Shown: positions 10,632 to 22,810, counted from the stretch's first letter. The stretch is 64,000 nucleotides of DNA from Heliocidaris tuberculata (GCA_025618425.1 CM046838.1:7773655-7837654); one strand, 5' to 3'. Numbers and translations: made by a program. Notes: generated by a model not told the origin, from the letters alone.

Positions 10632-13302
10632 GATGTCCCCCAAGACTTATAAATACGTAAATGTACGAAGTTTTTGTCAAACAAATTATATCAATGGTGT
10701 TATGGGCCGGGTTTCCTACACGGCACCTCATCACTTGTATCTCTCTATCAACTGATCACAGCACCAACAGATAGCAAAGGAAAAGGCCTCGACAGTGATC
10801 ATATTTCAAAGAAGCATGTTTTTGTCCACTTAATTCATATATATTTTTTCCTCCGCGCGCGCCGAGTATGTAACAATCAACTCGGCCAAACCATCTCGCC
10901 CTCATCACAATAGTACGGCAATGGCGAAAATTACACATAAATTTACGATATTGCCTATGTATGATGCAAGTTTATATACGAGAAAGAGAGGGAGAGAGAG
11001 AAAGAGAAAGAAAGAGAAAGAGAGAGAGAGAGAGAGAGAGCGTTGTAAACTAAGAGACGAGGGGAAAAAGAGGGAATGGGAACGGGAACATGCATTGAGA
11101 TTGGTTACAAAGGGAAAATACAGAGTCGTTTAATAGTCACAAGTTCACAATAAAAATAAAAAAAAATGGATTAATGGATTAATTTTTTTTTTATTGTTTT
11201 GTTATAAGGCTTAGCTTAAGTTCAAGCTTATGAGCAGATATTTGTTTAGGTTTACGTTTAAATTACTCAGACTATAATATATGGGCCTCTTAAGTTTCAG
11301 TATCTAAAGAGTTCCAGTCTATGGAACCTGAAAAAAAGCAAATGTGTTTTAAGCAGAGTGTTCTTGTTTAGTGGTAAGCGTTACCTTGTCTTCTTAGGTA
11401 AATATGAATGGAGTTATTCTTACGAAACATATCCCTTATTGTAGCGAGAAGGCAATGTTTACCTAATTCATACATGAATTGGCCTAGTTGGAAATAAAAA
11501 TACTATACAAATAACAGATTGATCATAATGAAAATAACAATAATAATAAGAATAACGAAGCTATATAATCCCTAAATACATAATTTATTTTGTACGGTAT
11601 ATTTATCATCATTATCGATACATTTCATGTCTGTTTTTGGTTGAAAGTGCTATTAATTTGTTTCTGTTGAATGAACGTGATGAATGTATTATTATTAATT
11701 TTGTTTTCTTACGCTTAACTAGATCATGCAAATAACACGAATTTCAATTCATTTGCGGCATGCACAATTAATATGAATCTCATGATTTTTTTGGACCAAG
11801 TCTGTTATTATTTGACTCTTGACATGCAGCAGAAGTTTGTCTTCATCTTGTAATAGTTTCATCAACTTCCATTTTATTCGTAGTGAGCATAATATCTGCT
11901 TTCCAGGCTCCTCTAGTTATGATTGTAATCTGATAAATTTTCACGCGAAGAACTATTTCTTTAAAAAGTTATGTCTTATTTCCCATAACGATTCTCAATT
12001 TAGATAGAAGTAGTTCATATATACGGGACTTGTAGTTTCGAAATTTTAAGTTAGCGAAACTTTAAGTTAAGGAAACAACCACTCACTACCAACGACGAGG
12101 GTTCACAAGGGCCCGAAATAACAATGCTTGTTGTTCTGAGACTACACACCCTGGACTACAAGTCGAGCGTTAGTCATTTAACATGAGCGGAGAGGTGGTC
12201 GTTATAACAACGAAACTGCTAAACTTTAAAAAAAAGTTTATTCTGTCCACACGGTCCGTAACTACGAGGAGGACCACCCACTGCTCGTGACCCGACGTGA
12301 ACCACAAGTAAGCGAGCTTGTGGTTCTGGAACTACAAGTAAACTTAAAGTTTCGAAACTACGAGTCCGTTCATATACGACGGCCTGAAACTACAGGATAA
12401 CTACGAGATAACTTCAGGTTTTGAAACTGCGAACAAAAATTAAAGTTTAACTCCCTTCGTGTGACCCTGACTATTATCTTCATTCTTCTATCCTAGCTGG
12501 GTCTCCATTCGTGATACATAGCACCACAGGACGTCCTTATTTGACAGCGAACGTGTAAATCTTTATAAAAAAATATTGGACATGATTTTCACACAGGCCG
12601 TTTCGTTCTTTGGTATTATTAAAATCGATTTATTTCTTCCCTACCGATATTGCATTCAAGAGGTTATTATATGGAAGTCTGGATGATTTTTTTTCTCTCT
12701 CTTTCTTTTCATTTTTTTCTTTGTTGAATGTGATTAACTCAAGCATGGCGTTGAGAACCAATCGCTTAGAATGCTTTGAATGTAGTTATCAAAATAAAAT
12801 CTGCTTTAAAATTGTCTTTCTCTTAAGAATAATGATATTCAAACTGAAAAGCACTATTCTTTAATGGGGAGAGTATCGAAAGCAGATTTATGATTATCTT
12901 GATAGTTCAGCCTTCTGGAAGACGCCTTCACTGTTCAGTTTCAGATAGTGTTCATACAGGGCATCTCATAATCAAGAAAATCATGATTATCTTTTAATCA
13001 CGTTTTGCGGTCCATACGATGTGATAGCTCATTTGCCTGGCATATTACTGTGTCAGTGACTTGCGTCAGTTGCGTGGCCTTTGATGCGTAATGTGAGAGT
13101 GATATTGTACTAAAAGTGACTGCAAAATGAACAGAGCAAACTTTGCCTTGAATTACTAGGTGTTAATGCATTCTAATTGCCTTCCCAACATTGATAATTG
13201 TAGGTGATAGCGCAAATGAAATAACGCCTCGCTTGGAACATATTTTTAATGATGACTGATCTTCACGAAAGCTATAAATAGCCGTAGGCCCACGGGTGTA
13301 TA
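10632..13302. other. No gene seen; GA microsatellite and odd motif cluster
   Basis: Contains a (GA)n tract at 10980-11041. From about 12025 to 12440 the sequence has frequent AACTACAAG/AACTACGAG and GAAACT motifs in an otherwise non-repetitive stretch; its nature is unknown. No exon or RNA gene was recognised. Confidence 0.5.
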
Positions 13303-13432
13303 CATTTTCACCATTTTTTTTTTCGCTGGCAAAATTTAGAAAATGAAGTTGATATTCGGGAAAGAGGCGATGTCCCCCTGTGAAAATTTGCCCGTATATA
13401 CGGGCGAGAAAAAAAAAATGGTGAAAATGTTA
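13303..13432. repeat. Inverted repeat (hairpin)
   Basis: CATTTTCACCATTTTTTTTTT at the left is mirrored by AAAAAAAAAATGGTGAAAATG at the right. About 80 bp lie between the arms. It may be the remnant of a small foldback element; no TSD was identified. Confidence 0.7.
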
Positions 13433-14726
13433 TTACGTCATAAAAGATAAACTATAATATAATTTAAGAAAACTATATTCAGGCACATCGCTGCCCAACT
13501 GTGAAGGTATTCGAGTGCCTATCACCTAGTAAATAGAACTCGGAGGCGATTCTGACCGCAGTATAACTGATTGTGAAATATCATCTTAATAGACCATTTC
13601 ACAATAACATAAATATTGGCTAAGTTCTGCCCGACATAACAACTTATAACAGCATTCCCACTTTTGATATACACATATTAGAACAGCCTATTCAGATGAT
13701 TAGGAATGAGGAAAGAGATTAATCCAATATGGAAAGCAATATCATTCGGTTCTCGTAGCGAAAATAAAATCAAATAAAACTGTATCGTTCCATTTGGAAC
13801 AAAGGTAATGGATCAGATCTTGTTCTAGCCATGCTTTCCGTTAAATTTCGGTGGGAAACATCTGAAAGTAACTCATAATCGGGACTATATCGGTCCTTAT
13901 GCCTGCGCCGAAAGGCACGCATTGCCAGGTTTTGTACCTGACTATCCGTTCACACACAGACCTGGCAAAGGATGTAATTACCCATAGGCATGACAGGGAA
14001 CAAACTTCATGACAATAGCTTACTATAATATTTTGTAAATTAAACCCCAAGAAATATTGATAAAAAGTGTTTGTGGCTTTACCAAATACCTCTGAATTGA
14101 AATATGATGTAGATCGATCATGACTGTAGTCAGGTTATCTCGGCTTATCGATTCAAGTTAAAAGGCTGTACAATCAGACAATAGCAACATAAAAAATATC
14201 GAGAAGGCTCTACTGTTTGCACGGTGTGAAAAGATAATCTTTTTAACAATCGCTCTGATCACGATGATAGATTGCGAACGTACAAAAAAGAAAAATGAAA
14301 AAAAAAAAAAAAATGAAAAGAAATGACGAAATTCCCACGATATTGCATGGTAAAAATATCTTCGTATGTGTTTTTGCTTGATATTTGACCAAAATTAGTG
14401 TGGATTTCAAGAGAACGAAGAAGTTATGGTTATTTTTGTAAGACATGGGACGTGTAACACAAAGCTTTAAACAGATTGATTGTACGATTGACTTTTACGA
14501 TCAATCCCATTGACTACAATGTACAATCAATCGTAAAAATCACTCGCAAGATCAATTTCAAGCTTTGTTACAGGGTCCTGGCCTTTTTCAAAATTACCAT
14601 GACAGCACAATCAATATCATCAGTATACAATACACCGCCTTCTTAATGATCTTTTTGTGACAGGAGTCAAAGTTTATTTGAGAGCTTGCCACGAAATATT
14701 AAGGCGATATGATGACTTGTAGCTAT
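13433..14726. other. No gene seen
   Basis: AT-rich sequence with no recognised coding region, RNA gene or element termini. A short inverted repeat (GATTGATTGTACGATTGACTTTTACGATCAATC region, 14474-14540) can form a hairpin. Confidence 0.5.
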
Positions 14727-14943
14727 ATGCAGCAATGGAAATACCCACATGAAAGTCGACTTGGGGTCTGGTCGGCAGACCTCAAGTCGACAACGGAACT
14801 AAGAAGTAAAATAGTATCAGCCGTAATGTATGGTTGCCTGTTCACTATAAAATTTTCTTGATCCGTTATCGACATGAGGTCTGCCGATTTAAGGTGGCCA
14901 CACCTCAAGTCGACTTTCATGTGGGTATTTCGACTGCTGCATA
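14727..14943. repeat. Inverted repeat element, about 215 bp
   Basis: The left arm (GCAGCAATGGAAATACCCACATGAAAGTCGACTT region) is complementary to the right arm ending CTTTCATGTGGGTATTTCGACTGCTGC. The arms are about 45 bp with few mismatches, so this is a small foldback or MITE. Flanking TATATGCAGC-type bases are also mirrored, so the ends are uncertain. Confidence 0.7.
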
Positions 14944-15822
14944 TACTTTTGGAGGTTGGGGTTGGAGGAGCTTCCATTTTTCATTGTGGCCAGCAAGTGA
15001 CCAGGGGACGCGACATTCGACATTGGATCTTTGTTTTTTTTTAGAGCTTTTTTTAATCACACTGCATGTCAATTAAATCGAACTTGCTTTCTATTCTGCT
15101 ATTTAGGTTATGACTTCTCAATCATTGATTTGGCCATTAGCTGGCGATTGCCTAAATTTTGAAGGGAGGGAGATGGCTCAATAATAGATTGTTTGAAGAT
15201 TTTGAAGGGAAGCGAGGTTTCCCCTGTCCCAATGAATTGCCAATTCTTCGTCAGTATATATATGCCATACTGAAATCTGTATTCTCTGGCTCTGGTTAAC
15301 GATCTCTGCCTACTCATGGTGTTTACAGACCTTCTATAATGATTTAAAATTAAACTTTATTTTGCTGATATTATACAAGGGGATTTCCAGTGCCTGGATT
15401 TAACAGCTTATAGTGAAACTTTGAATTATTATACCACTCCAACATTATACTTCCAAAGCTTTATTGAAAATTATTCTTCTTTTATTTTTGTGGGGGCGGG
15501 GTGGCACCCTATATAGTAGATTGAAGAGCGAGTAAACAGAAAGAGAAAGAGAGAGGGAGAGAGAGAGAGAGAGAGAGAGACTATAAACAAAGTGGAAGGG
15601 AGACAGAAGACAGAGAGGCAGAAGAAGAGGAAGAGAGAGAGAGAGAGAGAGTCTTAAAAAGGACGGAGACAGCCACCATGGCTATACTAGTATACTTTGT
15701 AATACCCCAGTTTCTGAAAATTATTAAGCACACAAATACCAGAATACATTCATGATTGTGTTGTCATGAGATGTAATCTATCTTTTGAGTGAAACCGTAT
15801 TCATCATTAATTATGATTAATC
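14944..15822. other. No gene seen; GA microsatellites
   Basis: No gene recognised. A purine-rich stretch with (GA)n runs spans about 15535-15650. Confidence 0.55.
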
Positions 15823-16305
15823 ATGAAGGTGAAACATCAACAAATAAATTTTAATTTGGGAATCTCTCTCTCTCTCTCTTCCTCCTCCTCTCTCTCCGTC
15901 AATTTTCGTCAATCAAGAAAGCTACAAATTTTGCAAAATATAGCCCTGAGGACAGTTTTGAAACTTTCAGAACCTCGTTCCTCTACCAATCACAAGGTTT
16001 GGAAAGAGGGAACCACTAATGATGCATAAAATAATTCTAGGTTCCAAATTCTCAACCATGTCAACAGTACATATAAGATTAGAAACGCTGGTCTGGACTT
16101 ATGTATTCCCAGTTAAGGTCCAAACCCATTAATGCAATTAAGAGTCTTTCTTATACAGAGGGGGTCAAAGTCTGGAACAGTTTACCAACGAATCTGAAAG
16201 AAACAGTTATTCTCGAATGATTCAGGACAACCCTTCAGGTTACTTAAATCCAATAGTTAAGTCATTTTATTTATTTAATAGTCTCAGTTGTTAATGCTAG
16301 AGATG

Positions 16306-16336
<31 letters not shown>

Positions 16337-16702
16337 ACCGTTCTTGTATAGCGCATATCACGTTATGAAGTCCCTATATGCCCTTCCAAAGGGTTTGGAT
16401 ATTTGGAATTGTCCGTGTTATCTTTTAATTTTTCCTTGTTTTTATTGATTTTATAGCATAACTTTTTAGTGTGTTTTTCTCCCCTTTATATGAGATTTTT
16501 GTGTCATTATACTTTTAATGTTTTAATGTCTTTTTAAATTTTTGAATTGCAAATTTACAAACATAAATCATAAAACATAAACAATTTGTTATATGTTTTA
16601 TCTTTTTATGTTTGTAAATTTTTATGCACGGACCTATCGAAAAACAGCTTTTGCTGAATAGGTCTTACTGTGTTGAAATAAATGAAATAAAATCAAATAA
16701 AC
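15823..16702 (+). mobile_element. Decayed LINE 3' fragment
   Basis: The frame at 15823-16029 contains KLQILQNIALRTVLKLSEP, resembling the end of LINE reverse transcriptase ORFs where LQ..QN.ALR.I is common. After a frame break, 16145-16200 reads SYTEGVKVWNSLPTNLKE, again typical of LINE C-termini. The element ends with GTTGAAATAAATGAAATAAA at 16673-16692. An (AAT)n microsatellite at 16309-16334 interrupts the 3' part. Multiple frame breaks show it is dead. Confidence 0.7.
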
Positions 16703-17796
16703 CGGTATACATGGTATATGACTCAACAGAGCATCATTGCGATATCATGGAAAATTCAGCAAATTATTGCTAGAAAACAGAAAGTGAGAAACTAAATTAG
16801 CTTCTTATGAAATTAAAAAAAAAACTAAGCCATGAGGGTTTATTTTTTTTAGAATGGTATATTCATTGAAAATCTGTATGGCAGCTAGCAGGCTGAATTG
16901 TACAATTTTTTACAAATAAAAGGAAATGTATCAAAGAAGAACAGACATAAATTATAACAACATAATCATGAGAATATATATGCATAAACAATTAGTAATA
17001 AGCAAATTGAAAATGGTAAAGGTAATTGCGACTGCAGTTAAGTGACGGTATATTTCACCTCTGCTTATTTCAAGTTCGTCAAAAGAAGAAAAAGGAGTGG
17101 AAGAAGAAAGAGAAGAAGAAGAAGAAGAAGAAGAAGAAGAAGAAGAATAAGAAGAAGAATAAGGAGGAGGAGGAGGAGGAGGAGGAGGAGGAGGAGGAGA
17201 AGGAAAAAGAGGAGTAGAAGGAGGAGGAGAAGAAGAGGAGGAGGAAAAAGAAGAATAAGAAACCGAAAGGATCAAAAAGGAGGTCACAGAGTCAGATGAA
17301 ATAAGCAATAGATAATAGACAGGAGAATGGAAGAATAAAGACCAAGGAAAAGGCGGACGAAAAGAAGATTGTGAGCGTATAAGTAACTTCGTACATTAGC
17401 ATGATTAGAGTTTGTATATACGGATATTTTTTTTTCAAAATGTGATAATCACCATTATATTTCATGATGATATAATAGAAATAAAAATTCTGTTTAAAGC
17501 ATTGATTAATGCTTTAAACAGAATTAAAGCATTGATTAATGGAACATACAATTAGCGAACATAACAAACAAATTATTGTAAGAACACAATTTATAGAGAC
17601 CCAAGAATCTTGGCATCATATTTATATCTGTCAACAAATCTCATGGTCTGGGCAGGGAAATGTAATGTGTATGGAAGAGAGGATGAGGAGAGAGAGAAAG
17701 AAGATGAGAAAGGGACAGAAATATAAAGCAGTAGAGAGGATGAAGGAGAGAGAGAGAGAGAGGGGGATAGAGACAGGGGAGAAAAATGAGAGAAAC

Positions 17797-17838
<42 letters not shown>

Positions 17839-18035
17839 CGCTCGAATATATATAACAGAGCTATATAACATAAAAAAACACACTACACAGTCTACAAAGT
17901 CTAACAATCATGACAATGGATCCTCAAAGTATTGAGATTTTAGCAACCTTACAAGGTATGGGCTTGGGCTAGCCTTAGTCTATAACGTTCGGTTCTACAT
18001 CTGATCCGAGCTTGTACTCTGAGGGGAGGCAACCA
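16703..18035. repeat. Purine tracts and hairpin; no gene
   Basis: Positions 17085-17262 are nearly pure purine (GAA and GGA triplets) and 17735-17836 are GA repeats. A near-perfect hairpin (CTGTTTAAAGCATTGATTAA / TTAATGCTTTAAACAG) is at about 17490-17523. Lysine/glutamate or serine/leucine frames here are repeat translations. No gene. Confidence 0.75.
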
Positions 18036-18038
18036 GGA

Positions 18039-18362
18039 GGGTGTTTCATAAAGCTGTTCGTAAGTTGAACGACTTTACGCACGACTGGTGATATGTTCTT
18101 GTGCTAAATGAGATATCCCAGATTTTCCCTCGTGTTTTAACATGTGGGACTGAATTTCCAATAACCCTAATCAGTTTTGACAAATAATAAACTTTGCATT
18201 CGGATGCTTGTTTAACAGCAACAATTTTAATCCACAAAGATCGGATTTCAACTTTAGCTGATGGGAATCAAAATGATTGAGAATCTGATTAGCACCCAAA
18301 AACAGGTACAGTCGTGCGTAAAGTCGTTCGTAACTTATACGAATAGCTTTATGAAACACCTC
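18039..18362. mobile_element. MITE with ~50-bp TIRs
   Basis: Left GGGTGTTTCATAAAGCTGTT...CGACTTTACGCACGACTG is the inverse of right CAGTCGTGCGTAAAGTCG...AGCTTTATGAAACACCTC. It is about 325 bp with no coding region. CCAGG sits just outside both ends as a possible 5-bp TSD. It ends some 615 bp upstream of the receptor start codon. Confidence 0.8.
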
Positions 18363-18977
18363 CCAGGCTCTGAAGAGGGGTGACTGATAGAGTGTTTTTG
18401 TGAATCTGGCACATAGATCATATGTCTCCTTATTTCAAGTGATTTCACTTATTTATTGGCCATATGCAACAGGCAGCTGCAGTCGGAATGATAACAAAAT
18501 GCGGTCTATATCTTAGCAATTAAAATAATATCAATAAGACAAAAATTATATGTATATAAATTATGACGATCAAAGGAAATTATATACCATATATAGGTTG
18601 GTGTATAATAACATGATATCAATGGATCTATATACTTAATATAAACACCGGAAAGGGATATCCGATGAAGCCATAGAACCTCTTATGACACACACGTGTA
18701 TATTGTGATTTATATACTAGTAATCGATATCATGTATATAAATCGACCCGGACGGGTACGGTCGCGGAAGAAGGGTCTCGGGCACCTTTAAAGCTTAGTT
18801 TGCACAAGTTATACCGGTAAACGGGGTCACGTCACTGATGTGGGTTTCTCAACAAGGAAGTAAACGAACCAAATTTATTCATAATGCATTTTCTTGAGAA
18901 AGAAGAAGGATGTGAGTTGCTGATTAGTAATATGAGCAACAGATAGAAGGCATTGGAGACCACGGCGATTTACCAGG
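18363..18977 (+). promoter_or_regulatory. Upstream region / 5' UTR of the Tie-like gene
   Basis: Sequence immediately upstream of the receptor start codon. A GC-richer patch near 18745-18790 (GACCCGGACGGGTACGGTCG) is the most promoter-like part, but no TATA box or initiator is certain. If transcription starts upstream of 18884, the leader holds a 20-codon upstream ORF (18884-18946, ATG...TAG) that ends 31 nt before the main ATG and is out of frame with it. The transcription start is unknown. Confidence 0.4.
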
Positions 18978-19038
18978 ATGGACAAGTTTTATGCAGTGCT
19001 GCTACTTTTTATGGTCTGTTTCCCATGTTTTCTGAACG
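18978..19038 (+). CDS. Tie: Tie-like receptor exon 1: signal peptide
   Basis: Encodes MDKFYAVLLLFMVCFPCFLN, residues 1-20: a short charged start then a hydrophobic core at residues 5-19, as in a cleavable signal peptide. The ATG has A at -3 and G at +4, a favourable context. The exon ends with one base of codon 21 before GTAAG, matching the phase of the acceptor at 27606 so that Gly21-Glu22 follow. No competing in-frame ATG lies close upstream. Only splicing to exon 2 is inferred rather than seen, across an 8.6-kb intron full of repeats; an unseen intermediate exon cannot be excluded. Confidence 0.8.
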
Positions 19039-19303
19039 GTAAGAGGAAAGGACGTTTTGGCTTTGCATCGAATCTTAGTGAGAGTGAGTGCGGGTGGTGC
19101 TGGCTGGCCAGGAAATGAAAGAAAGGATTCGCTGGGTCGCGCTCCACACTTTGGGGGACAATGTGTTATGATTTTAGATAGTTTGTTGGGCTACGTGATT
19201 ACTCGTATAATTTAATGATATCAGATTATGTGATGTTGCTAGTAAATGTTTTAGATGCTGGACTTTACTTCAGAAAAAATATAAATAACCATAATTAATT
19301 ATG

Positions 19304-19672
19304 TTAAAGGGGAAGTTCACCCTCAAGATTACTTGAGTTTAAAAAATGCAGAAAAAATATTGGCGAAGGTTTGATGAAAATCGGTCAAATAATAAAAGAG
19401 TTATGAGTATTTAAAGTTTTGGATTCGTGACGTCACATGCGAGCAGCTGCCCATTGGTCATGTAATAAATATTCCATATATTCGCGTTTTTTTTTATGTT
19501 CCACGATAAATTAATATTGTTTCTTTTCAGAATCTAGTATTGAATAACATTTCTGACAATATATCAAATGCACAGACGAAAATATTCTAAATTTTTTGAG
19601 AAAACTGTATTTTATGGAATATTTAAAAAAATTTTAAACTCGAGTAATCTTCAGGGTGAACTTTCCCTTTAA
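19304..19672 (+). mobile_element. TTAA-flanked MITE, family A, copy 1
   Basis: Starts TTAAAGGGGAAGTTCACCC and ends GGTGAACTTTCCCTTTAA; TIRs extend about 45 bp (AGATTACTTGAGTTTAAAAAA and complement). TTAA at both ends fits piggyBac- or Kolobok-type insertion. Its right TTAA (19669-19672) is shared with copy 2. No coding region. Confidence 0.85.
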
Positions 19673-20176
19673 AGGGAAAGTTCACCCTGAAGATTACTTG
19701 AGTTTAAAAAATGCAGAAAAAAAATAAAGAAAAATATTGGCGAAGGTTTGATGAAAATCGGTCAAATAATAAAAGAGTTATGAGTATTTAAAGTTTTGGA
19801 TTCGTGACGTCACATGCGAGCAGCTGCCCATTGGTCATGTAATTAATATTCCATATATTCGCATTTTTTTTTACGTTCCACGATAAATTAATATCGTTTC
19901 TTTTCAGAATCTAGTACTGAATAACATTTCTGACAATATATCAAATGCACAGACGAAAATATTCTAAATTTTCTGAGAAAACTGTATTTTATGGAATATT
20001 TATCACATTACATAATGGAGGAGCTGCTCGCATGTGACGTCACAAAATCAAAACTTCAAAAGTCCATAACTCCGTTATTCTTTAACGGATTTTGTCCAAA
20101 CTTTCGCCAATATTTTTCTTTATTTTTTCTGCATTTTTTAAACTCAAGTAATCTTTGGGGTGAACTTCCCCTTTAA
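19669..20176 (+). mobile_element. TTAA-flanked MITE, family A, copy 2
   Basis: Abuts copy 1 head to tail, sharing one TTAA. It is 508 bp, with the same interior (GTGACGTCACATGCGAGCAG, ACGATAAATTAATAT) but a longer right half carrying GGAGCTGCTCGCATGTGACG in inverse orientation. Copy 1 lacks this part, so it is an internally deleted version. A third copy is at 44871-45376, inverted. Confidence 0.85.
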
Positions 20177-20842
20177 GGGGATCATGTTGCAACTTATGTT
20201 ATGAGTCAAAAAATGAGCATGATTGGCCTTGGCCAATTATGGTTATTTTTATTAAAAAAACACTATATAATAGCAAAGTAATATCTCTGAATACCAGGCT
20301 ATTCCCCTGTCTCTCCCTATCTTCTCCTCCCCCTCCTTCCCCATTCCCCTCCTCCCGGCCCCCATCCCCCTCCAACACCCCAACCCTCTTGTCACACTTA
20401 CTACTCCTGATTTTTCAGGATTTTTTTCCCGAATTGAGCCCTTAAAATATACCCCTTTTTCCCCAAAATCGGTACAGATGACCACCTGAGTGGGGGGGGG
20501 GGGGGGGGGGGGGGCGGGCCTGTTCCTCCCTGTCTTTTTTTCTCACCCCTTTCCCCCTTCATGCCTAGCCTGGAAGGTTCTGTGGAATAGTAAATTAGAG
20601 CTCTAGACAGCCTCGAGTAATCTAGTTATGATTTTCTGAAAGTTGTAATCTGTAAAAGTGTATACATGGGAATCTCAAATTGGCAAATAAGTCATTCAAC
20701 TGACAACACTGTCATATTTACATGTGGGAACATCTCTCCCATTTGTTTTACACTTCATCATTAATTTCTAGTTTTGTCCTACCTGTATGTGCCATAACCT
20801 CGAGGCAGTAGGCCTTTTCAAAATTATATTATGATAGCATAT
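20177..20842. other. Intron 1 sequence; C-rich and poly-G run
   Basis: Within receptor intron 1. Positions 20300-20400 are C-rich and a G homopolymer of over 20 bases lies at 20491-20514. No coding or RNA gene was seen. The homopolymer length is unreliable in any assembly. Confidence 0.6.
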
Positions 20843-20850
20843 CCAGATAG

Positions 20851-21081
20851 CAGTGCTGTAGGACTCGAGTCCGGACTCGGACTCGAGACCGGTCTCGAGT
20901 CCCTATTTCTCGGGACTCGGACTCGGACTCGGACTCGAGCCAAAAGGACTCGGTCTCGGACTCGGACTCGACCAGTGGTGACTCGTGACTCGGCGAAAAT
21001 CGGGCCGAGACCGGCAACGAGACCGGCAATTTTATCCGTTTTCCGCTTTTAATTTTAGCTCCAAAAATTACCCCAGGGCAT

Positions 21082-21120
<39 letters not shown>

Positions 21121-22253
21121 CGCTATTTTCGCGCACCTTGCTTGATTGAGCTGTATTTTGAACATGACCTTAACATCGATCGCCGTACTAACGGTACGAG
21201 AATGTGCCCAAATAGACGTTAAGATTAGTCTTTTATATGCTCGTATACACTCGTTATACACGTATGACACAGATAAGTATTGAAACTGATATTAACCATT
21301 TGGAGATGGATTAATCTGTAACACACGTTTCCCCATATGGACCCCAGCCTGGGATATCTTGGGTAGTCTCAAACAGATTACTATTCCACTTGTATTTCAA
21401 GAAAGTATTATGAACCACAGTTTTGATCTTCTTTTTTATCTTTTTACTTGCAACCTACATGTGTTCCTGTGGCAAATATGTGGGAAAAAGTCGAGTCAGC
21501 AATTAATAATTTTTGGCATTGTGTCAAATGGTTTTATAACGGTTTAACAATTACTTTCGTTTTACTTGAGTCACTTAGTCATGTAGTCAGTTTCCAAAAT
21601 GAATGTTAATGTTGCCCTTGTATTACATTAAGCCACTTTATGACTGAACTAGCTCAGTGGCGGATCCAGGTAGGGGCGCCCCCTTTAAATTTTTATGTTT
21701 TGTAATTTTCACCTTGGGAGGGGGATACCCCCTCCCCTCCCACGCCCTCCGCTCCCTCGCCGCTGCCCCCCCCCCCCCCCCCCCCATTTCAAATTCCTGG
21801 ATCCGCCACTGGACTAGCTGATACATGTATAATGGTTTTATTAGTAAGGGTTTGACGGTTCACTTTTGTATTACTTTAATCAGCTATTTGATAAGATTAA
21901 ACTATTGGTGTTCTTGGTGAAATATTGTCTTTTTCTCTTTTAAAATTAAATTCTCTGCCAAATTGAAGTTTTCAATGAACCAGAAGCCATTTATGTTATA
22001 GAGTGCACGGTAAGCTATTTATCATGATATAAATAATGTGACGTAGAAAAATTGCAATTTAATATGTTCTCATTGGGACTCGGACTCAAACTCGGACTCG
22101 GACTCGGACTCGGACTCGGATGTCCAGGACTCGGGACTCGGATGCCAGGACTCGGGACTCGGATGCCAGGACTCGGACTCGGACTCGGACTCGGACTCCA
22201 GGGACTCGGACTCGGACTCGGACTCGGATGGGATGGACTCGACTACAGCACTG
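20851..22253 (+). mobile_element. hAT-type non-autonomous element with GGACTC arms
   Basis: Ends are CAGTGCTGTAG...CTACAGCACTG, flanked by a perfect 8-bp duplication CCAGATAG (20843-20850 and 22254-22261), the hAT hallmark. Just inside each end is a hexanucleotide array of GGACTC units (about 20865-20975 and 22078-22235). Both arrays read GGACTC on the + strand, so they are direct, not inverted. No transposase; 1403 bp, including the nested element at 21655-21811. An A30-plus run lies at 21083-21118. Confidence 0.9.
21655..21811 (+). mobile_element. Nested hAT-like MITE, 157 bp
   Basis: TIRs CAGTGGCGGATCCAGG / CCTGGATCCGCCACTG, flanked by AACTAGCT (21647-21654) and GACTAGCT (21812-21819), 7 of 8 identical. 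It is inserted inside the 20851-22253 element and is therefore younger. The interior is C/G-rich with a long C run. Degenerate ends of the same kind occur at 8375, 8545 and 63942. Confidence 0.85.
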
Positions 22254-22261
22254 CCAGATAG

Positions 22262-22802
22262 GTCTTTAAAAAAAGTAAAGAAAAAAAAAATCCTACCCGG
22301 TTGTACATTGTACATTATAAAAAAAACAAAAAACATGTTAGTCAAATTGTGTGTGTTTTCCACCAGTGGGAGAGTTGCTAGCTACTACACATTACCAATT
22401 CGGCCAATTCGGAATTAACATGTGTATAGTGATTACAACTTTCAAACCTTTATAACTCTCTTATTGAGAGTGACTGCAATTTCATTCAAACTTTCACCAA
22501 TCTGCTAAACTCTTATTTTTGTGCTTTCCTTCAGTGCAATGAATTTAGGTTGGATTAAAAACCTTTAAAGTGATAAAATCTGACCTCCCTGGTCTTACAT
22601 GCTATCAGTGTATGTAATATGGTATAAAAATGAAGCCCAGGGGGGAAAAAAGCACTTCAGAATTATCATGTGCTTCACAAAAGTAAACATATGCAAGTGC
22701 CCGGAAATGCCAGACTCATTTTCCCCCGTAGACTCAGTGTTAGACTAAAGCGTATGGCCATACGCTTTCGTAAATGGGAGTATTCAGTCATAGATATCTT
22801 AA
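22262..22802. other. Intron 1; degenerate MITE fragment
   Basis: Positions 22430-22580 (GTGATTACAACTTTCAAA, CATTCAAACTTTCACCAATCTGCT, TTTAGGTTGGATTAAAAA) match the right half of the family B MITE at 31235-31832, diverged and without a left end. No gene. Confidence 0.65.
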
Positions 22803-22810
22803 CCCATAGA

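Noticed and set aside
17026..17308. Lysine/glutamate-rich and poly-proline frames
   Set aside because: Pure translations of a GAA/GGA purine tract; frames on both strands are equally open.
17641..17907. Serine/leucine-rich - strand frame
   Set aside because: Translation of a GA microsatellite.
20491..20514. Long G run as a biological G-quadruplex element
   Set aside because: A single homopolymer whose length cannot be trusted; several similar G/C runs lie in degenerate MITE interiors here.
20829..22363. SESESE-rich frames at both ends of a 1.4-kb block
   Set aside because: They translate the GGACTC arrays of a hAT element that has TIRs and an 8-bp TSD.
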